Notes: generated by a model from the letters alone, not told the origin. A stretch of DNA of 64,000 nt from Thomasclavelia ramosa DSM 1402 (GCF_014131695.1 NZ_CP036346.1:2294001-2358000), one strand, 5' to 3'. Shown: positions 8,518 through 20,596, numbered from the stretch's first letter. Made by a program: numbers and translations.

Positions 8518-9754
8518 CCTCCAATGTAATTAAGATTTTTTTAATATGTTCGTTTAACCAGTCTTTTTTTATTACAATTTGTTCCATTTCACCAGGTGCA
8601 AGTACTAATTTACGTTGATGAATCTTCCTATCACCATCTAGATACAATGATAGATATTTATTTTGATAAACCTTATCAACTCTAAAACGAACAATAACAT
8701 TATCGTCATTATTAGGATGAATTACTGAAGGAACTACATAGCGAATACCACATTCATATGAAATCGTAATAGTTTGACACAAAACAAGATGGTCTCGCAA
8801 ATATTTAGCCGCATTTATTCCCGCCAGCTTTGCCTCATTAGATACATAATCAACTAAATCATGAACATGCAGAACATTACCACAGGCAAATATCCCCGGT
8901 TGATTTGTCTGCAAATAATCATCAACAATCGCTCCCTTAGTTAAACTTGAAAGCATAACATTAGCTTTAGTACTAATTTCATTAGCAGGAATCAACCCTA
9001 CCGAGAGTAATAATGTATCACAACAAACGCGTTCCTGACTGCCTTCTATTACGTTAAGATTTTCATCCACCTTTGCAACAATAACAGCCTCAAGTCGTTC
9101 CTTTCCTTCAATATCAATAATTGTATGTGACAACTTTAAAGGAATATTATAATCATCTAAACATTGAACAATATTACGTTTCAACCCACTAGAATACGGC
9201 ATTAGTTCGATAACCATCTTTACATTTGCACCTTCAAGTGTCATTCTTCGTGCCATTATTAAGCCAATATCTCCTGAACCAAGAATTACTACTTCTTTCC
9301 CCGGCATATAGCCATCAATATTAACAAAATATTGCGCTGTCCCAGCACTATAAATACCACTTGGACGGTAACCAGGAATATTTAATGCCCCACGACTCCG
9401 TTCACGACATCCCATAGCTAAAATTATTGCCTTAGCATGAATCATAAATGTCCCACTTGTTCCATTCATCGCAGTTATAACCTTGTCATTCAAGTCAATT
9501 ACTACTGTATTTAATAGATAGGGTATTTTTAATTCATCTATTTGACGTCGATAACGTTCAGCATATTCCGGACCAGTTAATTCCTCATTAAATGTATGTA
9601 AACCAAAACCATTATGAATACATTGATTTAAGATTCCCCCTAAACACTCATCACGCTCAATAATAATTAAATCTTTTACACCTGCTTCATATGCCCCTAA
9701 AGCAGCGGCCATTCCCGCCGGTCCACCACCAATAATCACTAAATCTTTATTCAT
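8510..9754 (-). CDS. FAD/NAD(P)-dependent oxidoreductase, GlpB-position subunit
   Basis: Pyridine-nucleotide-disulfide-type flavoprotein, 414 residues. The FAD motif is LVIIGGGPAGMAAALGAYEAG at the N-terminus. The NAD-binding motif is VVILGSGDIGLIMARRMTLEG (about 153-173), and a second FAD contact is GIFACGNVLHVHD. A CxxC redox pair of the thioredoxin-reductase type is not seen. A lone Cys lies in LGGILNQCIHNGFG, as in the alpha-type subunits of this group. Family context places it as the partner that passes electrons from glycerol-3-phosphate oxidation to NAD or another acceptor. It overlaps the upstream dehydrogenase gene by 8 bp (ATGAATAA) and has its own AAGGAGG site. Confidence 0.85.
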   Translation of the reverse strand: MNKDLVIIGGGPAGMAAALGAYEAGVKDLIIIERDECLGGILNQCIHNGFGLHTFNEELTGPEYAERYRRQIDELKIPYLLNTVVIDLNDKVITAMNGTSGTFMIHAKAIILAMGCRERSRGALNIPGYRPSGIYSAGTAQYFVNIDGYMPGKEVVILGSGDIGLIMARRMTLEGANVKMVIELMPYSSGLKRNIVQCLDDYNIPLKLSHTIIDIEGKERLEAVIVAKVDENLNVIEGSQERVCCDTLLLSVGLIPANEISTKANVMLSSLTKGAIVDDYLQTNQPGIFACGNVLHVHDLVDYVSNEAKLAGINAAKYLRDHLVLCQTITISYECGIRYVVPSVIHPNNDDNVIVRFRVDKVYQNKYLSLYLDGDRKIHQRKLVLAPGEMEQIVIKKDWLNEHIKKILITLEDE

Positions 9755-11186
9755 GATTGACCTCCTTATTTAATCCCACCAAATAGGTTGAATGTTTACC
9801 ATTTTTAGTAATAGTAAAAATATCCTTATTTAATTCCTGACTTAATAATTTCATTGATTTATTTAAACAAAAACCGGATTGACATTTTCCCATCCCGACA
9901 CGAATTCGTCTTTTTAATCCATCGATCGTAGTTGGGGATAGTGGACGATTTATTGCTTCAATTATTTCTCCAGCACTAACATTTTCACAAAAACATACTA
10001 TTTGGCCATACAATGGATTCTTTGCAATCAATTGGTTACGTTTTTCAAGTGGCAATTCCATCACCTTAGTAATTCCTTTGCGATATTTAATAAAATTTTC
10101 TTTAGCTTTTGCAGGATACTTTTCGCCAACTAAATCATAAACATATTTGCCAATCGCTGGAGCACTTGTTAATCCCGGTGATTCAATTCCCGCCACATCA
10201 AAATATCCTGGATTATCTAGATCCTCTTTAATTATAAAATCTCCTGTTGTATTATGAGCCCTTAATCCAGCAAAAGAAGTTATTTGATTTGCATAAGGAA
10301 CCTGCTTAATGCTTAAAGATGCGCGATCAACAATATCCTTTTGTCCTTCTATCGTTGTATTGATCTCTTCACGATTACAATCAATTGCATCAGGACCAAT
10401 CATTAAATTACCATGTACAGTTGGAGTAACCAATACCCCTTTTCCTAACTTAGTCGGTAATTGAAAAATCGTTTTGCTTACCATTGAGCCAACGGTTTTA
10501 TCAAATAAAACATATTGCCCTTTACGCGGAACTATTTTCATTTTCTCATTGCAAATTAGGTTATGAATCAAATCACAATTAACTCCCGCAGCATTAATAA
10601 CGATCTTACTTTGATAACACTTATCCATAGTTTTAACAATATAATGATCAATATTTTTTTCAATTCCCACAACTTCTTGAGTAAATTTAAATTTCACACC
10701 ATTAGCATAAGCATTTTCGGCTAATGCCAAAACAAGATCAAAAGGGCAAATAATGCCACCAGTTGGAGCATAAAGACCTTTTAAAACATTAGGATTTAAA
10801 TTTGGTTCCATCTCAAGTAATTCTTTAGTATCTAAAACTTTCAATCCTTTTACCCTGTTTATTAAGCCTTGCTGGTATAATTCTTCCAAAGCTTCAAATT
10901 GACTTTCATCAAAACATAATACTAATGAACCATTTTGGACAAAGGGAATATCTAAATCTTTAGCTAACTGCGGCATCATTAAATTCCCTTCTAAATTTAA
11001 TTTTGCTTTCAAGGTTCCGGGTTTAGCATCGTGACCAGCATGAACAATTCCAGAATTGGCTTTAGATGTACCTACACAAACATCACTACCTTTTTCAAGA
11101 ACAAGAATTTTGCGTTGATCTCGAGACAATTCACGAGCAATCGCACAGCCCGTTACTCCCGCTCCAATAATAATTATGTCTTCCAT
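9747..11186 (-). CDS. Glycerol-3-phosphate dehydrogenase-like FAD oxidoreductase with BFD-type [2Fe-2S] domain
   Basis: DAO-family flavoprotein of 479 residues, probably oxidising glycerol 3-phosphate to dihydroxyacetone phosphate. The FAD motif is IIIIGAGVTGCAIARELSR, followed by the substrate-domain block SGIVHAGHDAKPGTLKA. The GlpA-type signature FAGLRAHNTTGDFII occurs at about 325. The C-terminus is a BFD-like iron-sulfur domain with CFC ... CQSGFC cysteines (about 405-450). The frame opens at 11207, but ATG 11186 is preceded by AAAGGAG at proper spacing and gives the conventional N-terminus. It is the first gene of the four-gene glp operon and follows a terminator-like leader hairpin. 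Close relatives include L-2-hydroxyglutarate oxidases, so substrate is inferred mainly from glpK. Confidence 0.85.
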   Translation of the reverse strand: MEDIIIIGAGVTGCAIARELSRDQRKILVLEKGSDVCVGTSKANSGIVHAGHDAKPGTLKAKLNLEGNLMMPQLAKDLDIPFVQNGSLVLCFDESQFEALEELYQQGLINRVKGLKVLDTKELLEMEPNLNPNVLKGLYAPTGGIICPFDLVLALAENAYANGVKFKFTQEVVGIEKNIDHYIVKTMDKCYQSKIVINAAGVNCDLIHNLICNEKMKIVPRKGQYVLFDKTVGSMVSKTIFQLPTKLGKGVLVTPTVHGNLMIGPDAIDCNREEINTTIEGQKDIVDRASLSIKQVPYANQITSFAGLRAHNTTGDFIIKEDLDNPGYFDVAGIESPGLTSAPAIGKYVYDLVGEKYPAKAKENFIKYRKGITKVMELPLEKRNQLIAKNPLYGQIVCFCENVSAGEIIEAINRPLSPTTIDGLKRRIRVGMGKCQSGFCLNKSMKLLSQELNKDIFTITKNGKHSTYLVGLNKEVNHE

Positions 11187-11204
11187 AAAGTGCTCCTTTC
11201 TAAA

Positions 11205-11234
11205 CAAAAATAGGGACGATTAAAAAATCCCCCT
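11205..11234 (-). promoter_or_regulatory. Terminator-like hairpin in the glycerol-operon leader (possible attenuator)
   Basis: On the minus strand AGGGGGATT (11226-11234), a TTTT loop and AATCGTCCCT (11212-11221) form a stem with one bulge. ATTTTTG follows, and the hairpin ends about five bases before the SD of the first glp gene. GlpP-controlled antitermination at such a leader hairpin is established for Bacillus glp operons; its use here is inference. Confidence 0.5.
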
Positions 11235-11322
11235 GCGTAACTTTTCCTATTTATAATTTTATCACAAACAACTCGTTTAAACACCATATATAATTATTAT
11301 TACTTGTTTTTTTAAACATAAA

Positions 11323-11350
11323 TAAAAAAGCAGAAGTTTTCCTCCTACTT
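11323..11350 (-). terminator. Terminator of the EamA transporter gene
   Basis: On the minus strand AGTAGGAG pairs with CTTCTGCT (11329-11349, two G-U pairs) and is followed by TTTTTTATT. Confidence 0.8.
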
Positions 11351-11355
11351 AAAAA

Positions 11356-12225
11356 TTATTCAGTTTGCTTCCCGTTAAAAACAATCAGACCAGTAATTGC
11401 ACTTAAAATAATGAAACATCCAATTAATTTAACGATTGTTAACTGTTCATGGAGAATAATAATCCCAAAAATAACACTTGTTACCGGTTCAAACATACTT
11501 AAGATTGACGCTGTAGCTGCACCTAAATATCTAACCCCCTGTTGTAAACAGATAATTCCAACGATTGATGTTAAAACTGCAATCAAGAAAGAATAGCCAT
11601 ATGCTTCAACTGGTAAAATCAGTTCAAGCTGACCACTGATCAGTCCAATCATTAATAATGAGATTGAAATAACGATTGCAAAATAGAAATTTAATACATA
11701 AGGATTCAAAGACTGTAATCCTAACTTTTCAATACCTACCATATAATAAGCAAATGTTATACCTGAAAACAGAGCCAAAAATAGTCCTAAAAAAGATGAA
11801 CCACCCAATTCGATAAAAAATAAAATTCCAAAACTAGCTGTTCCTAAACATATTTTAACAGCTTTAGATAATCTCTCTTTATAATAAAAGAAACATATTA
11901 ATGAAACAAACATCGGGTAAAGAAAATGAAGTACCGTAGCACTCCCAACTTGAATAAAACTGTATGAAGTATATAGTGCCGCTACAGTCAAAGCATTACC
12001 AATAATTCCTACTAAACAAATATTCTTTAACTGATGTAAAGTTATTTTATAAGGCAATCTTTGGCATTTCATAATTAAAAATAAGATTGGTATTACAAAT
12101 AAATGTCGAAAAAAGGCCATTGTAATTCCATTGCTCCCCATTGAATAAGTTATTTTAGCAAGAATCGGGGTAAAGCCAAAAATAACTGCTGATAAAATTG
12201 TTAAAAAATATCCTTTAGTTTTCAT
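11356..12225 (-). CDS. EamA-family (DMT) transporter
   Basis: Integral membrane protein of 289 residues with about ten hydrophobic helices in two EamA repeats, the layout of the drug/metabolite transporter superfamily. The first repeat starts GYFLTILSAVIFGFTPILAK and ends near FFIELGG. The second carries LGAATASILSMFEPVTSVIFG, the conserved segment of the second EamA domain. Substrate cannot be read from the sequence; family members export amino acids, nucleosides or other metabolites. It follows the GH1 gene after a 40-bp gap that contains a strong terminator. Expression therefore depends on read-through or a promoter not obvious to me. Confidence 0.85.
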   Translation of the reverse strand: MKTKGYFLTILSAVIFGFTPILAKITYSMGSNGITMAFFRHLFVIPILFLIMKCQRLPYKITLHQLKNICLVGIIGNALTVAALYTSYSFIQVGSATVLHFLYPMFVSLICFFYYKERLSKAVKICLGTASFGILFFIELGGSSFLGLFLALFSGITFAYYMVGIEKLGLQSLNPYVLNFYFAIVISISLLMIGLISGQLELILPVEAYGYSFLIAVLTSIVGIICLQQGVRYLGAATASILSMFEPVTSVIFGIIILHEQLTIVKLIGCFIILSAITGLIVFNGKQTE

Positions 12226-12235
12226 TTTTCCTCCA

Positions 12236-13723
<1,488 letters not shown>

Positions 13724-13736
13724 TTATGTCATGTAC

Positions 13737-13764
13737 ATTTTAACTGATTATTCAGATATTACAA
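13737..13764 (-). promoter_or_regulatory. Putative promoter of the first GH1 gene
   Basis: Minus-strand TTGTAA (13759-13764) and TAAAAT (13737-13742) are separated by 16 bp, about 30 bp before the start codon. Confidence 0.4.
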
Positions 13765-13772
13765 AATTTTTT

Positions 13773-14936
13773 TCAACTCTTGAAAAAATTGTTATTACTC
13801 TTTTTATTAGTTAATGCCCAGGCACTAATAAACGAAGCAATTGGAACAGTTAATACGATTCCTAAAGTACCAGCAATTCCTTGAGCAAATTCTATTGCAA
13901 TATAATTAGAACTTAATAGTTGTTTAATGTCGACATTGTATGAAAATAAGACTAATAATGAAACAAATGCACTACCAGTAAATGCTAAAATCAAGGTATT
14001 TGTCATCGTACCAATCATATCTTTACCAATTTCTATTCCTGAATCAAAAATTTGTTTTTGAGTCAAGTTTGGCTGATGATGAAATAATTCTGATAAGGCA
14101 GAAACAATTGACATTCCAACATCCATAATTGCCCCTAATGATGAAATTAAAATCCCTGCAAATAAAATATCTTTAATCGATAATCCCGTAGCTTGATTAA
14201 TTAACACAAGACTTTCTGCCTCATCAACACTAAAACCATTAACTTTTAGTACTAATGACATTAAATAAAATCCCCCTGCCGATAAAACTACCCCTAAAAC
14301 TGTTGCCACAATTGCACTGTAAGTCTTTTTAGAAGCACCATTTAACAACATTAATGTAACAATCGTTGATAAAGCAACACAGATAATACTCATTAATACT
14401 GGTGAGTAACCTGAAAATACAGTTGGCAGTAATAGAAAAATTACTAAATATAATGTATAAGCTAATCCTAAGATTGCTTTAACCCCTTTTCCGCGCCCAA
14501 TTGCAATGATAACAAGCAATAATACACAAGTAAAAATAATCATTCCTAAGCCACGATCAAAATTATAAACCGTATAATACGAGTCTATTCCATCTGGTTC
14601 ATCAGCTGAGATAATCACTTTCGAGCCAATCGCAACTTCAACATTATGAGCAGCTGTTAGATAATTATCGATCTCTACTCTTTTTCCTGCACTTTTTCCT
14701 TCAAGAATCTCAACCACAACTACTTGTTTTCCAAGATTTATTTTTAAATCTTGATCATATTCAAGATTACTGCTCGTTATTTCTACTATCTTCCCGCTAA
14801 CAAAATCAGTTGAATCGTTATTAACCCGAGAATAATCCTTAGCTAAATATTGATTAAAAAAACCAGCTGCAATTATCGTAATGAGCATAATGATAATAAC
14901 AACACGATTCTCTTTTAATTCATTAAATATCTTCAT
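13773..14936 (-). CDS. YibE/F-like membrane protein
   Basis: Polytopic membrane protein of 387 residues. It has one N-terminal helix (VVIIIMLITIIAAGFF) and a short extracytoplasmic beta-rich segment (about 40-125, VSGKIVEITSSNLEYDQ ... VEIDNYLTAA). About eight helices follow, with the conserved AILGLAYTLYLVIFLLLP and the AGILISSLGAIMDVGMSIVSAL block typical of YibE/F proteins. The function of the family is not established; transport or ion movement is often guessed. It lies 46 bp behind the terminator of the phosphoesterase gene and just upstream of the GH1 gene. It ends in an AT-rich hairpin that overlaps its last codons (13768-13790). Confidence 0.85.
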   Translation of the reverse strand: MKIFNELKENRVVIIIMLITIIAAGFFNQYLAKDYSRVNNDSTDFVSGKIVEITSSNLEYDQDLKINLGKQVVVVEILEGKSAGKRVEIDNYLTAAHNVEVAIGSKVIISADEPDGIDSYYTVYNFDRGLGMIIFTCVLLLVIIAIGRGKGVKAILGLAYTLYLVIFLLLPTVFSGYSPVLMSIICVALSTIVTLMLLNGASKKTYSAIVATVLGVVLSAGGFYLMSLVLKVNGFSVDEAESLVLINQATGLSIKDILFAGILISSLGAIMDVGMSIVSALSELFHHQPNLTQKQIFDSGIEIGKDMIGTMTNTLILAFTGSAFVSLLVLFSYNVDIKQLLSSNYIAIEFAQGIAGTLGIVLTVPIASFISAWALTNKKSNNNFFKS

Positions 14937-14949
14937 AAATGACCTCTAA

Positions 14950-14983
14950 TAAAAGTTAGTGGTAATCAATGATTACCACTAGT
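14950..14983 (-). terminator. Terminator of the surface phosphoesterase gene
   Basis: AGTGGTAAT (14958-14966) pairs perfectly with ATTACCACT (14972-14980). The minus strand continues AACTTTTATT. Confidence 0.85.
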
Positions 14984-17496
14984 TATTTTAACTTTTCTTC
15001 TTTTTTTGATTTATAAGCAACTAATGAACATCCCAAAGCTGTAAACAATAATGTTCCCCAAGCAATAAGATTACTATTATCACCGGTTACAACCTTATTA
15101 TTTGTCGTTGTAGTAGAATTATTTGTATTTGATGGCTTAACTGTTGGAAGATTAGTATTTGAACCATTACCTGTATCTGGCTTTTTATTTTCTACATTGT
15201 TAACTAAAACAAATTGTCCTAATGAAGCTGTTTCAATAATAATCCGTCCATCTTTAATTGTATATGTAATCGAATTTAGTGTTATATCATTGTTTTGACT
15301 ATCTTGTACTTGATAGATCAATAACTTACTAGCATCATATCCCTCTGGTAGTGCTAATGATAATTGAACCTTTCCTAATGGATTTATAATATTTCCATTT
15401 TTGATTAGTGATAGATCAAATACTTTAAAATCCTTATCACTACCTAAAATAGTATTTAAGGTATTTTTAATTCCTTGATATAAGTCACCCTCATTCACTT
15501 CAACTGCTGATAAAGTACTGTTTTTTTCAACTGTTCCTACTGGAGCAACTACTCTAATATCATTTGCTGTTTCTTCTGGTACTAATGTAATTTCTTGATT
15601 GTTTGTTTCAACTGATTTATTAATAGTGAATTCATCTAAAGTTGACCATTGATTATCATTACTGTTGTATAAATAAGTTGTTACTTTAAAACTATTTTCA
15701 CTAACTTCAATATTTGAAATTGAACGTTGTTTTGATTGATCCATTTTAGCAACAAAGTCAGTACTAATATTAGTCTTGATATCATAATACTTGCTGCCAC
15801 TTGCTGAATTGGCAGTTAAATATAAGATTCCTTCAGGATCTGTTACACTAGTTAAATCCTCTGTTTCTTGACTAACTTTCATTCCTTTCATCATATTACT
15901 ACGTACATAAACATGGTCATGTCCCATTAAAACAACATCAATACCTAAATCATCAAATACAGGTGTTAATTCTTCACGACGTTTTAAAATAGAACTCTCT
16001 ACTGAATGAGAAGCAACTGAATAAACTGAGTGATGGAAAACAACTACTTTCCAACGAACATCTTGATTTTCCTTAATTGCTTCTTTCATAAATGCTTTGT
16101 GTTCTGCGGTACTTGTATTATTTGTATTGATATTCATAAATAAAGTATTATTATAAACATACCAATAATCAGTTCCTGCTGCAGTTTCCCCTTTAGCAGT
16201 TTCATTTGGCAAATTGAAATGTTGTGTATAAGCATTTGAACTACTATCATGATTTCCGATTGTTGTTGCCTGAGGTACACTTGTTAATTCTTCATGATCT
16301 AAGTAGCCACTGTATTGATTCTCGTCACTTGCAGTATTAACTTGGTCACCAGCTGAAAGAATGAAGTTTGGATTAAACTTATTAATTGAATCACTTAATG
16401 TTTTATCCCATCCTTCTGTATCTTTTGAAGCACTACCACTTGCTCCAATTTGTGGATCACCTGCAAAGATGAAGTTATAACTTCCATCAAAATCTTTAGT
16501 TGTGAAATCATAAATTTTGCTCACTTGATCACCATTAACAACGCGATATACATATTTAGTATTTTCTTCTAAGTTAGCCAATGTTGCTTGGTTATAGTAA
16601 AATCCCTTATCGTTTGCCTGATTATTCGTAGCTTCAACCGTTGTAAATTGACTTGGGAATTCACCATTGATCATAGCTCCTGCTTTAGCCAGCTGAACAG
16701 TTCCCGAAGTATTAGTATTAGCGTACCAGGTAAGATTCATTCTTGTTTCATCTTCACCGATAGTTAAATTAAGCGCCTTTTGTTCAACTGTTGTTTCTTC
16801 TTGGCCGTAATCAACTTGAAGATTATTAAACTCAAAATAGATATCTGAACTGCTCGCACGACCCTGATGTAATTCTACAGCAATCGTATTTTGACCAGTC
16901 TTAATAACATCTTTTAACTGTTCTTTTGTTAGTGAAATAACTCCTTCTTTAGGATTACTAGCATTTGAACCGCCATAAGACATGTTTGATTCAAAGCCAC
17001 CCTCTGGTTCATCAAACGATGCTACCTTAACACCGTTGATATAAACAATTGCTGCATCATCATAATAGAGTTTCCCACTTAGACTACTGAAATCATCTAA
17101 ATTACTAATATTAACTGTAGTTCTAAAGAAGAATGCTGGAATATCATCTCCATTAACTCCATTAATATATTGATTTAATAAAACTGTTGGTACAAAACCA
17201 TCGCCTAAATCTTCTAATTTTCCTTTTTTTGCACCAAATTTTCCAGCTTCACTTTTCCACTCTGAATCGTTATAATCTGCTTTTGTCCAGGCATAACGGT
17301 CAGTTTCAGTTCCCGGATCAACATTATTGTCTAAATATTTCCATGTTGTTGCCGTACTAATCAATTGCGCTGAATCTCCAATTTTTGTTGTTTCAGCATA
17401 AGTTGGTGTAACTTGATAATCTTGCGCTACATATCCAGCCGACATCAACAATGCTAATGTCGCCATTGAAACTTTTAAAACTTTGTTTTTTTTCAT
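14983..17496 (-). CDS. Secreted metallophosphoesterase, probably wall-anchored
   Basis: Extracellular 837-residue protein. It begins with a signal peptide (VLKVSMATLALLMSAGYVAQ). A carbohydrate-binding-like domain follows (about 45-230, FFFRTTVNISN ... HQGRASSSDIYFEFNNL), then a purple-acid-phosphatase-type N-terminal fold (about 235-325). The calcineurin-like core carries all metal motifs: AGDPQIG, SAGDQVN, GNHD, FHHSV and MGHDHVY. A predicted Ig-like tail precedes a Thr/Asn-rich linker. The end has KVVTGD, a hydrophobic helix and KSKKEEK. This looks like a sorting signal, but the usual LPxTG proline is missing. It probably releases phosphate from organic phosphates at the cell surface. Confidence 0.85.
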   Translation of the reverse strand: MKKNKVLKVSMATLALLMSAGYVAQDYQVTPTYAETTKIGDSAQLISTATTWKYLDNNVDPGTETDRYAWTKADYNDSEWKSEAGKFGAKKGKLEDLGDGFVPTVLLNQYINGVNGDDIPAFFFRTTVNISNLDDFSSLSGKLYYDDAAIVYINGVKVASFDEPEGGFESNMSYGGSNASNPKEGVISLTKEQLKDVIKTGQNTIAVELHQGRASSSDIYFEFNNLQVDYGQEETTVEQKALNLTIGEDETRMNLTWYANTNTSGTVQLAKAGAMINGEFPSQFTTVEATNNQANDKGFYYNQATLANLEENTKYVYRVVNGDQVSKIYDFTTKDFDGSYNFIFAGDPQIGASGSASKDTEGWDKTLSDSINKFNPNFILSAGDQVNTASDENQYSGYLDHEELTSVPQATTIGNHDSSSNAYTQHFNLPNETAKGETAAGTDYWYVYNNTLFMNINTNNTSTAEHKAFMKEAIKENQDVRWKVVVFHHSVYSVASHSVESSILKRREELTPVFDDLGIDVVLMGHDHVYVRSNMMKGMKVSQETEDLTSVTDPEGILYLTANSASGSKYYDIKTNISTDFVAKMDQSKQRSISNIEVSENSFKVTTYLYNSNDNQWSTLDEFTINKSVETNNQEITLVPEETANDIRVVAPVGTVEKNSTLSAVEVNEGDLYQGIKNTLNTILGSDKDFKVFDLSLIKNGNIINPLGKVQLSLALPEGYDASKLLIYQVQDSQNNDITLNSITYTIKDGRIIIETASLGQFVLVNNVENKKPDTGNGSNTNLPTVKPSNTNNSTTTTNNKVVTGDNSNLIAWGTLLFTALGCSLVAYKSKKEEKLK

Positions 17497-17542
17497 TGTC
17501 TATTCCCCTTTATTTTTAACACCAACATCTTATCATTCATAA

Positions 17543-17571
17543 AATATAACAACAATACGGTTTACAAAGAC
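17543..17571 (-). promoter_or_regulatory. Possible promoter of the surface phosphoesterase gene
   Basis: TTGTTG and TAAGAT, 17 bp apart on the minus strand, lie about 40 bp before the start codon. This is a modest match only. Confidence 0.3.
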
Positions 17572-17611
17572 TTAATTAAATTAACACAATATCTATTTTA
17601 GATACAAAAAC

Positions 17612-17640
17612 TAAAAAAACGTTACCCAAAAAGTAACATT
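17612..17640 (-). terminator. Terminator of the HAD pair
   Basis: On the minus strand ATGTTAC and GTAACGT (17619-17639, one G-U pair) enclose TTTTTGG and are followed by seven T. It lies about 130 bp beyond the last HAD stop codon. Confidence 0.7.
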
Positions 17641-17765
17641 TCCTTAAAATATCCTCTATTTTTTTACATCTGCTTTACCTAAATGAACATAATATAATTA
17701 GTGATATATCATTATAATATATAATTATTATCCTTATTTTTTAATACCGCACAAATTCATTTCAT

Positions 17766-18449
17766 TTACAAAAAACTGCATACCCGATTTTCCTCAAAAA
17801 TTTTCATAATCTCATTTTTCACCTCGACTAATGATGGTAATACAGCAGATGTACGAGCTAATACTTCTTTACAATCAGGAAGATAATCTGGAATACAAAC
17901 CACTGGAATATTAGCGGCATTTGCTGCCAATATTCCATTTGTTGAATCTTCTAAAACAAGAGCATGATCAGCCGCTATTTTAAAATATTTTAAAACTTTT
18001 AAAAAAATTTCCGGATCTGGTTTACCATGTTCAAGATCATCACCGCCAACAATCAAATCAAAAATATTCTTTAAACCAGCTAAAGCTAAATATTCATTAA
18101 TCTTACTATAGGCAGAAGAAGATGCAACTGCTATTTTTATTCCTTTATTCTTTAAATATGTGATTAATTCAAATAAGCCAGGTTTAATTACGATCCCATG
18201 CTTATATAAATAATCGCTTCTAAGTTTTTTTGATAATTCATGAATCTCTTTTGCTGGACAATCTTGACCAAATTTTGATTTCATCAAAGCATAATGATCA
18301 TTGGCATTGATTCCAATCAGCTTATAGCGAAATTCTTCTTCAATTATGTATCCAAATTGTTTAGCCGCACTTGCAAAACAGACTGCTCCCAATGGTTCTG
18401 TATCAAACATTAAACCATCCATATCAAAAATCACCAATTCCAATATCAT
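17766..18449 (-). CDS. HAD-superfamily hydrolase (beta-phosphoglucomutase-like)
   Basis: HAD subfamily IA enzyme of 227 residues. Motif I is FDMDGLMFDTE with both catalytic aspartates. Motif II is VASSSAYSK, motif III includes the Lys of GKPDPEIF, and motif IV is LEDSTNG. The cap domain is helical (about 15-85). These features fit the beta-phosphoglucomutase/phosphatase branch, in which DxDGLxxD enzymes act on sugar phosphates. Substrate is not determinable here. It is a tandem paralogue of the next gene upstream, four bases away, and has only a weak SD, so it is probably translationally coupled. Confidence 0.85.
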   Translation of the reverse strand: MILELVIFDMDGLMFDTEPLGAVCFASAAKQFGYIIEEEFRYKLIGINANDHYALMKSKFGQDCPAKEIHELSKKLRSDYLYKHGIVIKPGLFELITYLKNKGIKIAVASSSAYSKINEYLALAGLKNIFDLIVGGDDLEHGKPDPEIFLKVLKYFKIAADHALVLEDSTNGILAANAANIPVVCIPDYLPDCKEVLARTSAVLPSLVEVKNEIMKIFEENRVCSFL

Positions 18450-18453
18450 TGTT

Positions 18454-19119
18454 TTATTTAGTGATTATCTTTTCAATTTCTAATTTAACTTCATTCAATG
18501 AAGGTAATGTGGCATATGTTAATTTAGTAATATCTTGACCATGTTTAACTAAGTCAGGTACACAGATCACGGGAATATTTGCATTATGAGCGGCCATGAT
18601 TCCATTACGAGAATCTTCTAAAATCAAAGCTTCATTTTTTTTCAACTCAAAGTGTTCAAGCACTTTTAAAAAGATCTCCGGATCCGGCTTACTATGTTCA
18701 ACCATATTTCCAGCAATAATGTAATCAAAGACATTATCAAATCCAGCAAGATGATTATACTCATCGATTGTCTCTTTACTTGACGATGATGCTAAAGCAA
18801 GCTTAATTTCTTTTTTTTGTAAATAATTTATTAATTCACATAAACCAGGTTTGATTATCATTCCATTTTTTCTTAAATAAGCCATTCGTGTTTTACGTGA
18901 TTCTTTACTAATTAGATCATAAGGATAATCAGCACCAAATTTTTCTTTAACTAATTTTTGGTAATCATTAGCATTCATGCCAATTGAACTTAATCCAAAT
19001 TCTTGATCAATAACATAACCAAATTTTTGAGCTGCATTGATTAAACAATCCATTCCAATTTGTTCAGTATCATACATTAAACCATCCATATCAAAAATCA
19101 CTAATTTTAAATTCATCAT
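18454..19119 (-). CDS. HAD-superfamily hydrolase, tandem paralogue
   Basis: HAD-IA hydrolase of 221 residues, very similar in order and spacing to its downstream neighbour. Motif I is FDMDGLMYDTE, motif II LASSSSKET, motif III HSKPDPEIF and motif IV LEDSRNGI. The SD is GGGGGAAG. Both copies share the phrase IKPGLCELI/IKPGLFELI, showing a local duplication. The placement between phospho-beta-glucosidase genes suggests use on sugar phosphates, though a terminator separates it from the GH1 gene at 19190. Confidence 0.85.
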   Translation of the reverse strand: MMNLKLVIFDMDGLMYDTEQIGMDCLINAAQKFGYVIDQEFGLSSIGMNANDYQKLVKEKFGADYPYDLISKESRKTRMAYLRKNGMIIKPGLCELINYLQKKEIKLALASSSSKETIDEYNHLAGFDNVFDYIIAGNMVEHSKPDPEIFLKVLEHFELKKNEALILEDSRNGIMAAHNANIPVICVPDLVKHGQDITKLTYATLPSLNEVKLEIEKIITK

Positions 19120-19132
19120 TCTTCCCCCAATA

Positions 19133-19157
19133 TAATAAAAGAGCGTTTTTTCGCTCC
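19133..19157 (-). terminator. Terminator of the second GH1 gene
   Basis: GAGCG (19141-19145) pairs with CGCTC (19152-19156). The minus strand continues TTTTATTATA. Confidence 0.8.
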
Positions 19158-19189
19158 CTTATCTTACTATATTTTCTTTAATAATACAA

Positions 19190-20596
<1,407 letters not shown>

